NCBI RefSeq assembly: GCF_023498005.1
Contig: NZ_CP097289.1
Span: forward strand, 5,704,001 to 5,768,000
DNA from: Streptomyces durmitorensis
GTDB taxonomy: Bacteria > Actinomycetota > Actinomycetes > Streptomycetales > Streptomycetaceae
DNA length: 64,000 bases
Reading direction: 5' to 3'
In this document: positions 1 to 10,267 of the stretch, piece after piece
Numbering within the stretch: position 1 is the stretch's first letter
How the letters are laid out: each line of letters opens with the position of its first letter
Position numbers and translations under genes: made by a program
Notes under the pieces: model-generated
What the model was told of the DNA's origin: nothing
The model's database searches: none
The model's input: the letters and a program-made list of their open reading frames with translations, nothing else

Positions 1-2329
<2,329 letters not shown>

Positions 2330-2418
2330 AGTTGCTCGCGTCCACTGTGTTGGTTCTGAAACCACGAACAACCCCGTATGTCGGGCCACGACTACGGTGC
2401 GGTTGACAGTTTCATAGT

Positions 2419-2537
2419 GTTTCGGTGGTCATAGCGTGAGGGAAACGCCCGGTTACATTCCGAACCCGGAAGCTAAGCCTCACAGCGCCGATGGTACTGC
2501 AGGGGGGACCCTGTGGGAGAGTAGGACGCCGCCGAAC
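2419..2537 (+). rRNA. 5S ribosomal RNA
   Basis: Typical streptomycete 5S rRNA of about 118 nt, starting TTTCGGTGGTCATAGCG and ending GACGCCGCCGAAC; the two ends pair as the terminal stem. It lies about 90 bases after the 23S gene, the usual 16S-23S-5S order, so the operon ends here. The boundaries are uncertain by one or two bases. Confidence 0.96.
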
Positions 2538-2550
2538 TATTATTAACGGG

Positions 2551-2584
2551 AAACCCCCGCACCCTCTGGGTGCGGGGGTTTTCT
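2551..2584 (+). terminator. rRNA operon terminator
   Basis: A perfect 14-bp inverted repeat, 2551-2564 against 2568-2581, with a 3-base loop and a T-rich end. It begins 14 bases after the 5S gene and is the obvious intrinsic terminator of the rRNA operon. Confidence 0.93.
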
Positions 2585-2603
2585 GCGTTCACCATATATA
2601 TAG

Positions 2604-2626
2604 AGGCCCTTGAAGGGCCTTTTTCT
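2604..2626 (+). terminator. second hairpin with T-run after the rRNA operon
   Basis: AGGCCCT (2604-2610) and AGGGCCT (2614-2620) form a perfect 7-bp stem with loop TGA, followed by TTTT. It is a back-up terminator for the rRNA operon and may also stop transcripts arriving from the convergent DUF58 gene, which ends at 2630. Between the two hairpins lies a CATATATATA stretch, strikingly AT-rich for this genome. Confidence 0.8.
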
Positions 2627-2629
2627 GTT

Positions 2630-3940
2630 TCAGAGGCGGCCGGCTGCCTTCAAGGACAGGTATGCGTCTGCCAGTGCCGGGGCCAAATCGGTTGGAGTCG
2701 CGTCTACGACGGTGACGCCGTGGCGGATGAGCTGTTCTGCCGTGCGATGGCGCTCCGCGTGGGCCTGGGCGGCGGCTGCGGCGTCGTACACGGCCTCCGT
2801 TGTTCCGCGGGCCTTGGCCATCTGCTCTATGTGAGGGTCGGCCACCGATGCCAGCAGGACTGTGTGGCGCTGAGTGAGGCGTGAGAGTACGGGGAGCAGG
2901 CCCTCTTCGATGGGCGCTGCGTCCAGGCTGGTGAGCAGCACGATCAGTGAGCTGCGTGTTGCGGTGCGGAGGGCCGTTGAGGTCAGGCCTCTGGCGTCCG
3001 TTTCGACGAGTTCCGGTTCGAGCGTGGCCAGGGCGCTGACCACAGAGGGGAGCACCTCTCCTGCCGCCTTGCCCTGGACCAGGGCGCGTACCCGGCGGTC
3101 GTATGCGAGGAGGTCCACCCGGTCGCCCGCTCGGGAGGCCAGGGCCGCGAGGAGCAGGGCCGCGTCCATCGAGGCGTCGAGGCGCGGGGCGTCGCCGACG
3201 CGGCCCGCCGAGGTGCGGCCGGTGTCGAGGACCAGCAGGATGTGGCGGTCGCGTTCCGGGCGCCAGGTGCGGATGGCGACGGTGGACTGGCGGGCGGTGG
3301 CGCGCCAGTCGATGGAGCGGGTGTCGTCGCCGGGGACGTAGTCGCGGAGGCTGTCGAATTCCGTGCCCTGGCCGCGGGTCAGGACGCTGGTGCGGCCGTC
3401 GAGTTCGCGGAGGCGGGCCAGCTTGGACGGGAGGTGCTTGCGGCTGGTGAAGGGGGGCAGGACCCGGAGCGTCCACGGGACCTGGTGGCTGCCCTGGCGG
3501 GTGAGCAGACCCAAGGGGCCGTACGAGCGGATGGTGACGCGGTCGGCCTGGTGGTCGCCTCGGCGGGTGGGGCGCAGGCGGGTGGTGAGGCGGCGGCGTT
3601 CGCCGGGAGGGATCGTCAACCGGTGGCGGGATGCCTCGACTTCGGTGCCGGGCTGCCAGCTGCTGGGGGGCCAGGCGTCGCGGAGCTGGGCGCGCAGGGG
3701 GCGGCCGGAGGGGTTGGTGACGGTCAGCTCGACGTCGGCGGATTCCCCGAGGCGTACGGAGGTGTCGCCTGCGCGGGTCAGACCGAGGCGGCGTACGGGG
3801 GCGGCCAGGGCGAAGTCGCAGGCGCAGGCCAGGGCCAGCGGGGCGTTCACGGCGAGGATGCCTGTCCAGCTGGGGTCCCAGATGCCCACGGGGAGGCTGC
3901 CGAGGGCCGCCAGGAGGGCCGTGCGGCCGGTGAGGGCCAT
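2630..3940 (-). CDS. DUF58 domain protein (VWA-like, MoxR partner)
   Basis: Protein of 436 residues. The N-terminus (about residues 7-48) is hydrophobic, with room for two membrane segments. The DUF58 signature SLRDYVPGDDTRSIDW is at about 197-212, followed by a von Willebrand A-like fold with ILLVLDTGR near 233-242, in which the metal-site motif is degenerate. DUF58 proteins are regularly encoded beside MoxR AAA+ ATPases and are thought to act with them in assembling or maturing envelope or metal-dependent complexes; the substrate here is unknown. The ATG overlaps the TGA of the MoxR gene by one base (TGATG), so translation is coupled. It is the last gene of the operon. Confidence 0.9.
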   Translation of the reverse strand: MALTGRTALLAALGSLPVGIWDPSWTGILAVNAPLALACACDFALAAPVRRLGLTRAGDTSVRLGESADVELTVTNPSGRPLRAQLRDAWPPSSWQPGTEVEASRHRLTIPPGERRRLTTRLRPTRRGDHQADRVTIRSYGPLGLLTRQGSHQVPWTLRVLPPFTSRKHLPSKLARLRELDGRTSVLTRGQGTEFDSLRDYVPGDDTRSIDWRATARQSTVAIRTWRPERDRHILLVLDTGRTSAGRVGDAPRLDASMDAALLLAALASRAGDRVDLLAYDRRVRALVQGKAAGEVLPSVVSALATLEPELVETDARGLTSTALRTATRSSLIVLLTSLDAAPIEEGLLPVLSRLTQRHTVLLASVADPHIEQMAKARGTTEAVYDAAAAAQAHAERHRTAEQLIRHGVTVVDATPTDLAPALADAYLSLKAAGRL

Positions 3941-4932
3941 CAGCGGGGGACCGGGACGTGGGCGAGGATCGCGTTGATGACGGAGTCGGCCGTCACGCCC
4001 TCCATCTCGGCTTCCGGGCGGAGTTGCACGCGGTGGCGGAGGGTGGGCAGGGCGAGGGCCTTCACGTCGTCGGGGATGACGTAGTCGCGGCCCGTCAGCC
4101 AGGCCCAGGCGCGGGCCGTCGAGAGGAGCGCCGTAGCGCCTCGGGGGGAGGCGCCCAGCGTGAGGGACGGGGACTCGCGTGTGGCGCGGCAGATGTCGAC
4201 CACGTAGGCGGTGATCTCGGGGGAGATCGACGTCTTGGCGACCGCGGCGCGGGCTGCCTCCAGGTCGGCGGGGCCTGCCACGGGGCGGATGCCGGCGGCG
4301 TGGAGGTCGCGGGGGTTGAAGCCTTCCGCGTGGCGCGTGAGGACGTCGATCTCGTCCTGGCGTGAGGGGAGGGGGACGGTGAGTTTGAGGAGGAAGCGGT
4401 CCAGCTGGGCTTCGGGGAGGGGGTACGTGCCCTCGTATTCCACGGGGTTCTGCGTGGCCGCGACGAGGAAGGGCTCCGGGAGCGGGCGGGGGGTGCCGTC
4501 GACCGTGACCTGGCGTTCCTCCATCGCTTCGAGGAGGGAGGACTGGGTCTTGGGAGGGGTGCGGTTGATCTCGTCGGCGAGGAGGAGGTTGGTGAAGACC
4601 GGGCCCGGCTGGAAGGAGAACTCGGTGGTGCGGGCGTCGTAGATGAGGGAGCCCGTGACATCGCTCGGCATCAGGTCCGGGGTGAACTGGACGCGCTTGG
4701 TGTCGAGTTCGAGGGATGCGGCGAGGGCGCGGACGAGGAGGGTCTTCGCCACTCCGGGTACGCCTTCGAGCAGGACGTGGCCGCGGCAGAGGAGGGCCAC
4801 GACGAGCCCTGTCACCGCGGGGTCCTGACCGACCACGGCCTTGGAGATCTCGGTGCGCAGGGACTCCAGGGAGGAGCGGGCGCTGCCGGAGCTTCCGGAG
4901 TTCTCGGCGTTGTCAGTGGTCGGGTCCATCAT
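3940..4932 (-). CDS. MoxR-family AAA+ ATPase
   Basis: Protein of 330 residues, the usual length for MoxR. Walker A GVPGVAKT is at about 57-64, Walker B LLLADEIN at about 116-123, and the sensor-type motif VAATQNPVEYEGTYPLPEAQ follows. MoxR ATPases are chaperone-like AAA+ machines that work with VWA/DUF58 proteins. The ATG at 4932 is chosen because its ATGA overlaps the stop of the upstream DUF4350 gene and AGAGG lies 10 bases before it; the frame stays open far upstream but without a plausible start. The ATG at 4929 is the alternative. Confidence 0.94.
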   Translation of the reverse strand: MMDPTTDNAENSGSSGSARSSLESLRTEISKAVVGQDPAVTGLVVALLCRGHVLLEGVPGVAKTLLVRALAASLELDTKRVQFTPDLMPSDVTGSLIYDARTTEFSFQPGPVFTNLLLADEINRTPPKTQSSLLEAMEERQVTVDGTPRPLPEPFLVAATQNPVEYEGTYPLPEAQLDRFLLKLTVPLPSRQDEIDVLTRHAEGFNPRDLHAAGIRPVAGPADLEAARAAVAKTSISPEITAYVVDICRATRESPSLTLGASPRGATALLSTARAWAWLTGRDYVIPDDVKALALPTLRHRVQLRPEAEMEGVTADSVINAILAHVPVPR

Positions 4933-6533
4933 GAAGTACGTACCTCTTTTTCGAGGGCGTCGAGTTGGTCGGTGAGGTTGATGAGGGCTGCGTCGTTGCC
5001 TGGCGGCGGGCCGAAGAGGAGGGGGTGCAGGTCCTGGCCCGGGGTGCGGAGCCTGGCGGTCAGGGCGGGGAGCAGGGTCTCGGGCGCGTGCGCCTGGCCG
5101 GGGGATACGCCGATGAGGGGGGCGATGCGGGTGCGGGTGGTCGAGCGGAGGGCGGCGGCCGCGCGGTCGCGGGCGTTCGCCTTGCGGTAGAGGCGGGCTC
5201 GGCCTTCGACGGTTTCCGAGGCGCGGATGGCCACGGGGAGGCGTTCGGGGACCAGCGGGCCGAGGCGGCGGGCGCGCCACAGGGCGGCGAGTGCGGCGGC
5301 GATGGTGAGTTGGAGGGTGGCCCAGAGCCAGCCGTCGGGGATCAGGTCGAAGAAGCCGCGGTCGGCGGAGTCGTCGGTCGCCGCGTCGTCGGCGGGTGAG
5401 GGGAGGTACCAGACCAAGTGGGGGCGGGAGCCGAGGAGTTGCAGGGCCAGTGAGGCGTTGCCCTGCTCGTCGATGCGGTCGTTGAAGAGGATGTCGGGGG
5501 CGCCGAGTACGACGGTGTCGCCGGGGCCGTCGGCGGCCGGGAGCTGAAGGAGGCTGGGCAGGCCGTCGCTGAGGTAGCAGGACTCGGCGTCCGGGGCGAG
5601 GGTGTCGTAGCGGAGGCCGCCCACGTCGGCGGAGCCTGCGCGCTGGGCGGCGGGCAGGGAGCAGCGGGGGGAGAGCGTCGAGTCGATGCTGGGGGTGGCG
5701 TCCGCGGTGACCCCCGGGGCGAGGGTGCTGACCGAGGGGGTGCCGGGGGCGAGGAGGACGGTGCGGCCTCGGGAGTCCTCGGTGGCCGCGCGGAGGCGTG
5801 ACTGCTGGCGCTCGGTGAGCCGGTCGGGGGCGGCCACCAGGAGCGTGGTGTCCGGGTCTGCCGCGGACCTGGCCTCTTCGGAGGTGGTGACCACGCGGGT
5901 GGACACGCCGCGGTCGGCGAGGAGTTCGGCTACCGCACGGCTGCCGTAGGGGTCGGCCGAGCGGGGGTCGAGGCGGCCGTGCTGGGCACCGGAGCGGACG
6001 GTGGCGATGGCGACGGCGGCTGCCAGGAGGACGACCAGGGCGAGGAGGATGCCGCGGGTTCGGGTCCAGAGTTGGCGGGGGGTGGGGGCGGAGGAAGTGG
6101 GGGTGGGGGCGGGGCCGTCGGCGCTGGTGGGGTTGCCAGGGCGGCTGGGGCTCTTGGGGTCGTCGGGGGAGCTGTCGGGAACCCCGGGATTGCTGGGGGC
6201 GCCGGAAGTGCCGGGGCGGCTGGGAATCCTGGGGCTGCCAGAGCTGCCCGACCCGCCGGGGCTGTCGGGAATCCTGGAGTGGTCGGGAGTGCCTGGGGCG
6301 TCGGTGCCGTCCGAGCTGTCGGCAACGCCGGAGTCGTTAGGGGTGCCGGGGCTGTCGGGCCCGGGGGTGTTGGGACCGGCTGGGCCGTCGGTATTGGCCT
6401 CAGGGGGCGTTCCGCTCTCAGTTCCGAATCCGGCTCCGGGCCTGGTCCCGGGCTCGGCCCCGGACCAGCCCCTCGCTCCGGGCTTGGTTCCGGCTTTGGG
6501 GGAGGGGTTTTTAGGGTCCTGGGGGGCCGTCAA
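4929..6533 (-). CDS. DUF4350 domain membrane protein
   Basis: Protein of 534 residues if it starts at the TTG at 6533, which forms a TTGA overlap with the stop of the DUF4129 gene and has GAGGGAG just upstream. The first ~160 residues are low complexity, rich in G, P, S, T and D, and probably disordered. A membrane helix (LLALVVLLAAAVAIATV, ~168-184) comes next, then the extracytoplasmic DUF4350 region (DPYGSRAVAELLADRGV...), a second helix near residue 400 (WATLQLTIAAALAALW) and a cytoplasmic tail of about 115 residues. DUF4350 proteins sit in MoxR/DUF58/DUF4129 operons across actinobacteria; the biochemical role is unknown. A downstream GTG start would remove part of the disordered region. 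Confidence 0.82.
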   Translation of the reverse strand: MTAPQDPKNPSPKAGTKPGARGWSGAEPGTRPGAGFGTESGTPPEANTDGPAGPNTPGPDSPGTPNDSGVADSSDGTDAPGTPDHSRIPDSPGGSGSSGSPRIPSRPGTSGAPSNPGVPDSSPDDPKSPSRPGNPTSADGPAPTPTSSAPTPRQLWTRTRGILLALVVLLAAAVAIATVRSGAQHGRLDPRSADPYGSRAVAELLADRGVSTRVVTTSEEARSAADPDTTLLVAAPDRLTERQQSRLRAATEDSRGRTVLLAPGTPSVSTLAPGVTADATPSIDSTLSPRCSLPAAQRAGSADVGGLRYDTLAPDAESCYLSDGLPSLLQLPAADGPGDTVVLGAPDILFNDRIDEQGNASLALQLLGSRPHLVWYLPSPADDAATDDSADRGFFDLIPDGWLWATLQLTIAAALAALWRARRLGPLVPERLPVAIRASETVEGRARLYRKANARDRAAAALRSTTRTRIAPLIGVSPGQAHAPETLLPALTARLRTPGQDLHPLLFGPPPGNDAALINLTDQLDALEKEVRTS

Positions 6534-7231
6534 TTGGGGGCTCCCTCTTGGGTGTTGCTGAGGGTTGGCCTTGTGTGGGTCAGGGCCTTGTCCAGGGTGG
6601 TCAGGCGGCGGTATGTCGGCTCTGTGGCTGTGCGGCCGCCGTACGTGATGGCGTCGAACGACTGGGCTGCCGCGTGGAGTTCGGTGGCGTGGGTCGGCAG
6701 GGTGAGCGATGCCTCCGCCGCTGCTTCGTCCGCCGTGCGGCCGGGGCGGGGGTCCAGGAGAGCGCGTTCCTCCAGGGAGCGGACCAGCGCCCGCATGCGC
6801 TCCTGGACGGCTTGGTTCCAGTGGCCCTTGGCGGCGTGTGCCTCGGCGGCGGCGCGGTGTTCCGCGGCGGTGCGCGGGCGGTCGTCGAAGAGGGCGGGGG
6901 ACGACGTGGGGGCGCGGTGCGGGGTGCCGAGGCGCCACCACAGGGCCGCCAGGAGGGCGACCACTGCGATGACGATGACCAGGAGGCCGAGGCCGCCGCC
7001 CGGGGTTGCCCCCGAGGCGGCGGTGAACAGGTCGTCGACCCATTCCCAGAAGCGGTTCAGGGCGCGCTGCAGGAGGCTCGGGTCGTTCTCGTGGTACGCG
7101 GGGTCGGACAGCTCGCGCTCGGCTGCCTCCCTTGCGGGGCCGCGCGGGATCGTCACCGGCGGGTCGTCGTCGCCGGTGCGGGTCAGGAACGGTGCGAGCG
7201 CCCTCGATCCGTGCAGTACTGCCCCCGTCAC
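6530..7231 (-). CDS. DUF4129 domain membrane protein
   Basis: Protein of 233 residues. One membrane helix (GLLVIVIAVVALLAALWW) lies around 80-98, followed by the cytoplasmic DUF4129 domain with its typical pieces ERALLDPRPGRTADE and AAQSFDAITYGGRTA. In bacteria DUF4129 is often a C-terminal domain of transglutaminase-like membrane proteins; here it is free-standing, as is normal for actinobacterial MoxR operons. The GTG at 7231 begins 4 bases after the upstream stop, and the 3' end overlaps the DUF4350 start. Role inferred from context: membrane component of a MoxR-type envelope system. Confidence 0.86.
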   Translation of the reverse strand: MTGAVLHGSRALAPFLTRTGDDDPPVTIPRGPAREAAERELSDPAYHENDPSLLQRALNRFWEWVDDLFTAASGATPGGGLGLLVIVIAVVALLAALWWRLGTPHRAPTSSPALFDDRPRTAAEHRAAAEAHAAKGHWNQAVQERMRALVRSLEERALLDPRPGRTADEAAAEASLTLPTHATELHAAAQSFDAITYGGRTATEPTYRRLTTLDKALTHTRPTLSNTQEGAPN

Positions 7232-7235
7232 CGCA

Positions 7236-8543
7236 TCAGCTCCCGGGGGTTCCGGGGGCGTTGGAGCCGTTGTCGCCCTGGAGGCCCGCGGCGCGCGCGA
7301 GTTCGAGGTCGAGTGCCTCGCGGCGGATCCGCTGGTCGATGTAGAGGAGGACCGTGACGCCGGCGGTGATCGGGAACGTCAGCATCGAACCGATGACCGA
7401 TCCGATGCCGCTGACGATCAGGAAGGTCCAGCCGAGATCGCCGGTGCCGCTGTCGAGGAAGCCGGTGACGCCGTCGCCGCTCAGCGCGCCCGCGATGAGG
7501 GTGAAGGGGATGACGATGATCGACGCCACTACGTTGGCGATGATCGCGGCGAGCAGCTGGATGCCGAACACCCGCCACCAGGAGCCGCGGACCAGCTTCA
7601 CCGAGCGGGTCAGCGACTTCTTCACACCCTGCTTCTCCAGCATCAGGGCGGGCGAGGCGAGCGAGAAGCGGACGAGCAGCCAGATGGCGACACCCAGGGC
7701 GGCGAATCCGCCGAGCACGGCGAGGCTGATGCCCGCGTCGGACGCCCCGGCCACCGCGATCAGCACGCCGGGCAGGGAACCCGCGGCGACGACCGCCATG
7801 CCGATGAGCGGGAGCAGCAGCGTCAGGCCGATCAGCCTCGGCAGCTGCGGCTTGGCGTCCTGCCAGGCCTCCGCCGTGGTGACCGACTTGCCGAGCACCG
7901 CACGGCTGGTGACCATCGTGAGCAGCGCGGTGGCGACGATCGTGCCGAGCAGGGTGATCAGCAGGATCACGCCGGAGCTCAGCAGGGTGTCGCCCAGGGC
8001 GCGGGTCAGTTCGCCGACGGTCGCGCTCGGGTCGTCGAGGACGTCCGTGGTCTCGCTGTCGTTGAGGACGAGCCCCTGCAACAGGATGACGACGATCTCC
8101 GTGAACACGGCCACGGCCAGGGAGATGCCGAGCACCGTGCGCCAGTACGTACGCATCGTGGAGACCGCGCCGTCCAGGATCTCGCCGACGCCGAGCGGCC
8201 GCAGCGGGATGACGCCGGGCTTGGCGGCGGGCGGCGGGCCCTGCCAAGCGCCCCATCCGGGATAGCCGCCGGGACCGCCAGGTCCACCGGGGCCGGGGCC
8301 GCCGGGACGTCCGCCGCCCCAGCCGCCGCCGGGCGGCGGCGCGGGAGGAGGCGGGGTCTGGCCGGCCGCCGGCGGGCTGGGGGCGGACCACTGGGCGGGC
8401 GGCGGCTGCTCCTTGGACCACTTCGAGCCCGGACCGTTCGGCTGGTCCGAGGGCCCGGCGGGCTCGGCAGGTTCGGACGTGCCGGAGTCCTGTCCGTCGG
8501 AGGGGGCAGATCCGGGCGAAGCCCAGCCCGGAGTGTCGTTCAT
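7236..8543 (-). CDS. glycerophosphoryl diester phosphodiesterase-type membrane domain protein
   Basis: Protein of 435 residues. Residues 1 to ~115 are proline/glycine-rich and probably disordered. The rest is polytopic, with several clear helices (VLGISLAVAVFTEIVVILL, VILLITLLGTIVATALLTM and others). It resembles the membrane domain found at the N-terminus of some glycerophosphodiester phosphodiesterases, but no GDPD catalytic domain is present, so enzymatic activity is not implied. The ATG at 8543 has GAAGGAG 6 bases upstream. It is the first gene of the operon leading to MoxR-DUF58 and is divergent from mtnA across about 140 bases, which must hold both promoters. Confidence 0.8.
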   Translation of the reverse strand: MNDTPGWASPGSAPSDGQDSGTSEPAEPAGPSDQPNGPGSKWSKEQPPPAQWSAPSPPAAGQTPPPPAPPPGGGWGGGRPGGPGPGGPGGPGGYPGWGAWQGPPPAAKPGVIPLRPLGVGEILDGAVSTMRTYWRTVLGISLAVAVFTEIVVILLQGLVLNDSETTDVLDDPSATVGELTRALGDTLLSSGVILLITLLGTIVATALLTMVTSRAVLGKSVTTAEAWQDAKPQLPRLIGLTLLLPLIGMAVVAAGSLPGVLIAVAGASDAGISLAVLGGFAALGVAIWLLVRFSLASPALMLEKQGVKKSLTRSVKLVRGSWWRVFGIQLLAAIIANVVASIIVIPFTLIAGALSGDGVTGFLDSGTGDLGWTFLIVSGIGSVIGSMLTFPITAGVTVLLYIDQRIRREALDLELARAAGLQGDNGSNAPGTPGS

Positions 8544-8683
8544 CGTCGCTCCTTCACGGTGCCCGTCCGCTGTCGCGGCGGCCGGTTGGCAGCCATCGTG
8601 CCACGGCACGCCCTTGCGGTGACCGGGCAGCGTATGGGCTGCACACCTTCAATTGTCCGTCAGGTACGGGGCAGACTGGGCGG

Positions 8684-9865
8684 ATGGCTGATCAGTACGC
8701 GCAATCCGGCGAGGACGCACGGCCGACCGAGACCCCGATGAGCTCAGCGCACCCAGTGGACGTGAAGACCCCGGCGATCCCCGCGATCCGCTGGGCCGAG
8801 CCACCGGAGGGCCCCGTACTGGTCCTCCTCGACCAGACCAGGCTGCCCGGCGAGGAGACCGAGCTGGTGTGCACGGACGCCCCCGCCCTGGTGCAGGCGA
8901 TCCGCACGCTGGCCGTCCGCGGGGCGCCGCTGCTCGGCATCGCCGGTGCCTACGGCGTCGCGCTGGCCGCCGTACGCGGCTTCGACGTGGACGAGGCCGC
9001 GGGCGCGATCGCGGGGGCGAGGCCCACCGCGGTCAACCTCGGGTACGGAGTCCGCAGAGCCCTGACGGCATACCGCTCGGCGGTCGCGGACGGGGCCGAC
9101 CAGGAGCTCGCGGGCGCCGCGGCGCTGGCGGCCGCGCGGGCGCTGCACCGGGAGGACGCCGAGGCGAGCGCGCGGATGGCGGTGCACGGCCTGGCGCTGC
9201 TCGACGAGCTGCTGCCCGGCGGCTGGCACCGGATCCTCACGCACTGCAACACGGGGGCGCTGGTCTCCGGCGGCGAGGGCACGGCGTTCGCGGTGGCACT
9301 CGCCGCACACCGGAAGGGGCGGCTGCGCAGGCTGTGGGTGGACGAGACGCGCCCCCTGCTCCAGGGTTCGCGGCTGACCGCGTACGAGGCGGCGCGGGCC
9401 GGAATGCCGTACACCCTGCTCACGGACAACGCGGCGGGGTCGCTGTTCGCGGCGGGTGAGGTGGATGCCGTACTGATCGGCGCCGACCGCATCGCGGCCG
9501 ACGGTTCGGTGGCCAACAAGGTGGGGAGCTATCCGCTCGCGGTCCTTGCCCGCTACCACCACGTTCCGTTCATCGTGGTGGCTCCGGTCACGACCGTGGA
9601 CCCGGAAACCCCGGACGGAGCGGCCATCGAGGTGGAGCAGCGAGGGAGCCATGAAGTGACGGAGGTCACGGCACCCTATGTGCCGATGTCCGGTTTTGAG
9701 GCGGGGGGCGGGATCGCGGTGGCACCTCTGGGGACCCAGGCGTACAACCCCGCGTTCGACGTGACCCCACCGGAGCTGGTGACGGCGATCGTCACCGAGC
9801 AAGGCGTCGTGTCGCCCGTGACGGCGGGGGGTCTGGAGGAGCTGCGGTCGGCTCCACGGCTCTAG
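8684..9865 (+). CDS. mtnA: S-methyl-5-thioribose-1-phosphate isomerase
   Basis: Methionine salvage enzyme that converts 5-methylthioribose-1-phosphate to 5-methylthioribulose-1-phosphate in the cytoplasm. Protein of 393 residues, slightly long for the family because of a ~30-residue N-terminal extension. Family motifs are all present: RGAPLLGIAGAYG, the catalytic cysteine in LTHCNTG, VDETRPLLQGSRLTAYE, the catalytic aspartate in IGADRIAADGS, NKVGSYPLAV and the end motif YNPAFDVTPPELV. The ATG at 8684 lacks a strong ribosome site; an in-frame ATG at 8738 (MSSAHP) is an alternative. No other methionine-salvage gene is nearby, which is usual for this locus. Confidence 0.95.
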   Translation: MADQYAQSGEDARPTETPMSSAHPVDVKTPAIPAIRWAEPPEGPVLVLLDQTRLPGEETELVCTDAPALVQAIRTLAVRGAPLLGIAGAYGVALAAVRGFDVDEAAGAIAGARPTAVNLGYGVRRALTAYRSAVADGADQELAGAAALAAARALHREDAEASARMAVHGLALLDELLPGGWHRILTHCNTGALVSGGEGTAFAVALAAHRKGRLRRLWVDETRPLLQGSRLTAYEAARAGMPYTLLTDNAAGSLFAAGEVDAVLIGADRIAADGSVANKVGSYPLAVLARYHHVPFIVVAPVTTVDPETPDGAAIEVEQRGSHEVTEVTAPYVPMSGFEAGGGIAVAPLGTQAYNPAFDVTPPELVTAIVTEQGVVSPVTAGGLEELRSAPRL

Positions 9866-9871
9866 GCGCTC

Positions 9872-9916
9872 CTCCAGGCACTCCAGGAACTCCAGGAACT
9901 CCAGGCACTCCAGGCA
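9872..9916. repeat. five tandem 9-bp units, CTCCAGGMA
   Basis: Units start at 9872, 9881, 9890, 9899 and 9908 and differ only at one C/A position. They begin 7 bases after the mtnA stop codon. Likely a slippage product; no function is apparent. Confidence 0.85.
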
Positions 9917-10016
9917 GCCGCCACCCGCCCTGGGTCCTGGCAGCTCCTGCTCGAAGCCGCTCCGTCGACCGCGATGTACGGTGCGGCGAGCGCAGGGGGT
10001 CGGCTGTGGCCGGCTC

Positions 10017-10124
10017 ATGATCGTGATTGCTCTCGCCTGGATGGCGGTAGTCATCGGTCTTGTCGTCGTCGGAGTGTCCGGCGCCTTCGGGCTGACGGAA
10101 ATGCTGTCGGTCGTATCGGACTGA
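10017..10124 (+). CDS. small single-helix membrane protein (35 residues)
   Basis: Short reading frame from ATG to TGA beginning MIVIALAWMAVVIGLVVVGV and ending LTEMLSVVSD. It is almost entirely one hydrophobic helix (about residues 2-22) with a short acidic tail, the pattern of a membrane peptide. It sits directly upstream of mtrA on the same strand. A small membrane protein is, as far as I recall, annotated at this place in other actinobacteria (under the name MtfM), but I could not check this. The ribosome site is weak (AGGGGG about 17 bases upstream). A role with the MtrAB-LpqB system is an inference from position only. Confidence 0.55.
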   Translation: MIVIALAWMAVVIGLVVVGVSGAFGLTEMLSVVSD

Positions 10125-10267
10125 CGCGTCACCGGCGCGCCCGTCCCGGGATTCGTGGCCGAAATCGGCGGCGGCGGGCGACGGCAGACAGTAGTGACCT
10201 CGTACGACTATCGTCACAGGCCAGTGACCTACCTCACCAGCGCCCCGGTCACAGTTACGAGAATGGG

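Larger units (their letters stand above)
9866..10267. other. mtnA-mtrA intergenic region
   Basis: About 400 bases. It holds five tandem 9-bp units of CTCCAGGMA (9872-9916), a 35-codon reading frame for a membrane peptide (10017-10124) and, from about 10190 to 10258, a run of GTGAC, GTCAC and GTTAC pentamers immediately before mtrA. No convincing rho-independent terminator for mtnA was found. Confidence 0.6.

Noticed and set aside
8544..8683. SAM- or methionine-related riboswitch before mtnA
   Set aside because: The 140-base gap has no recognisable aptamer stems or switch terminator.
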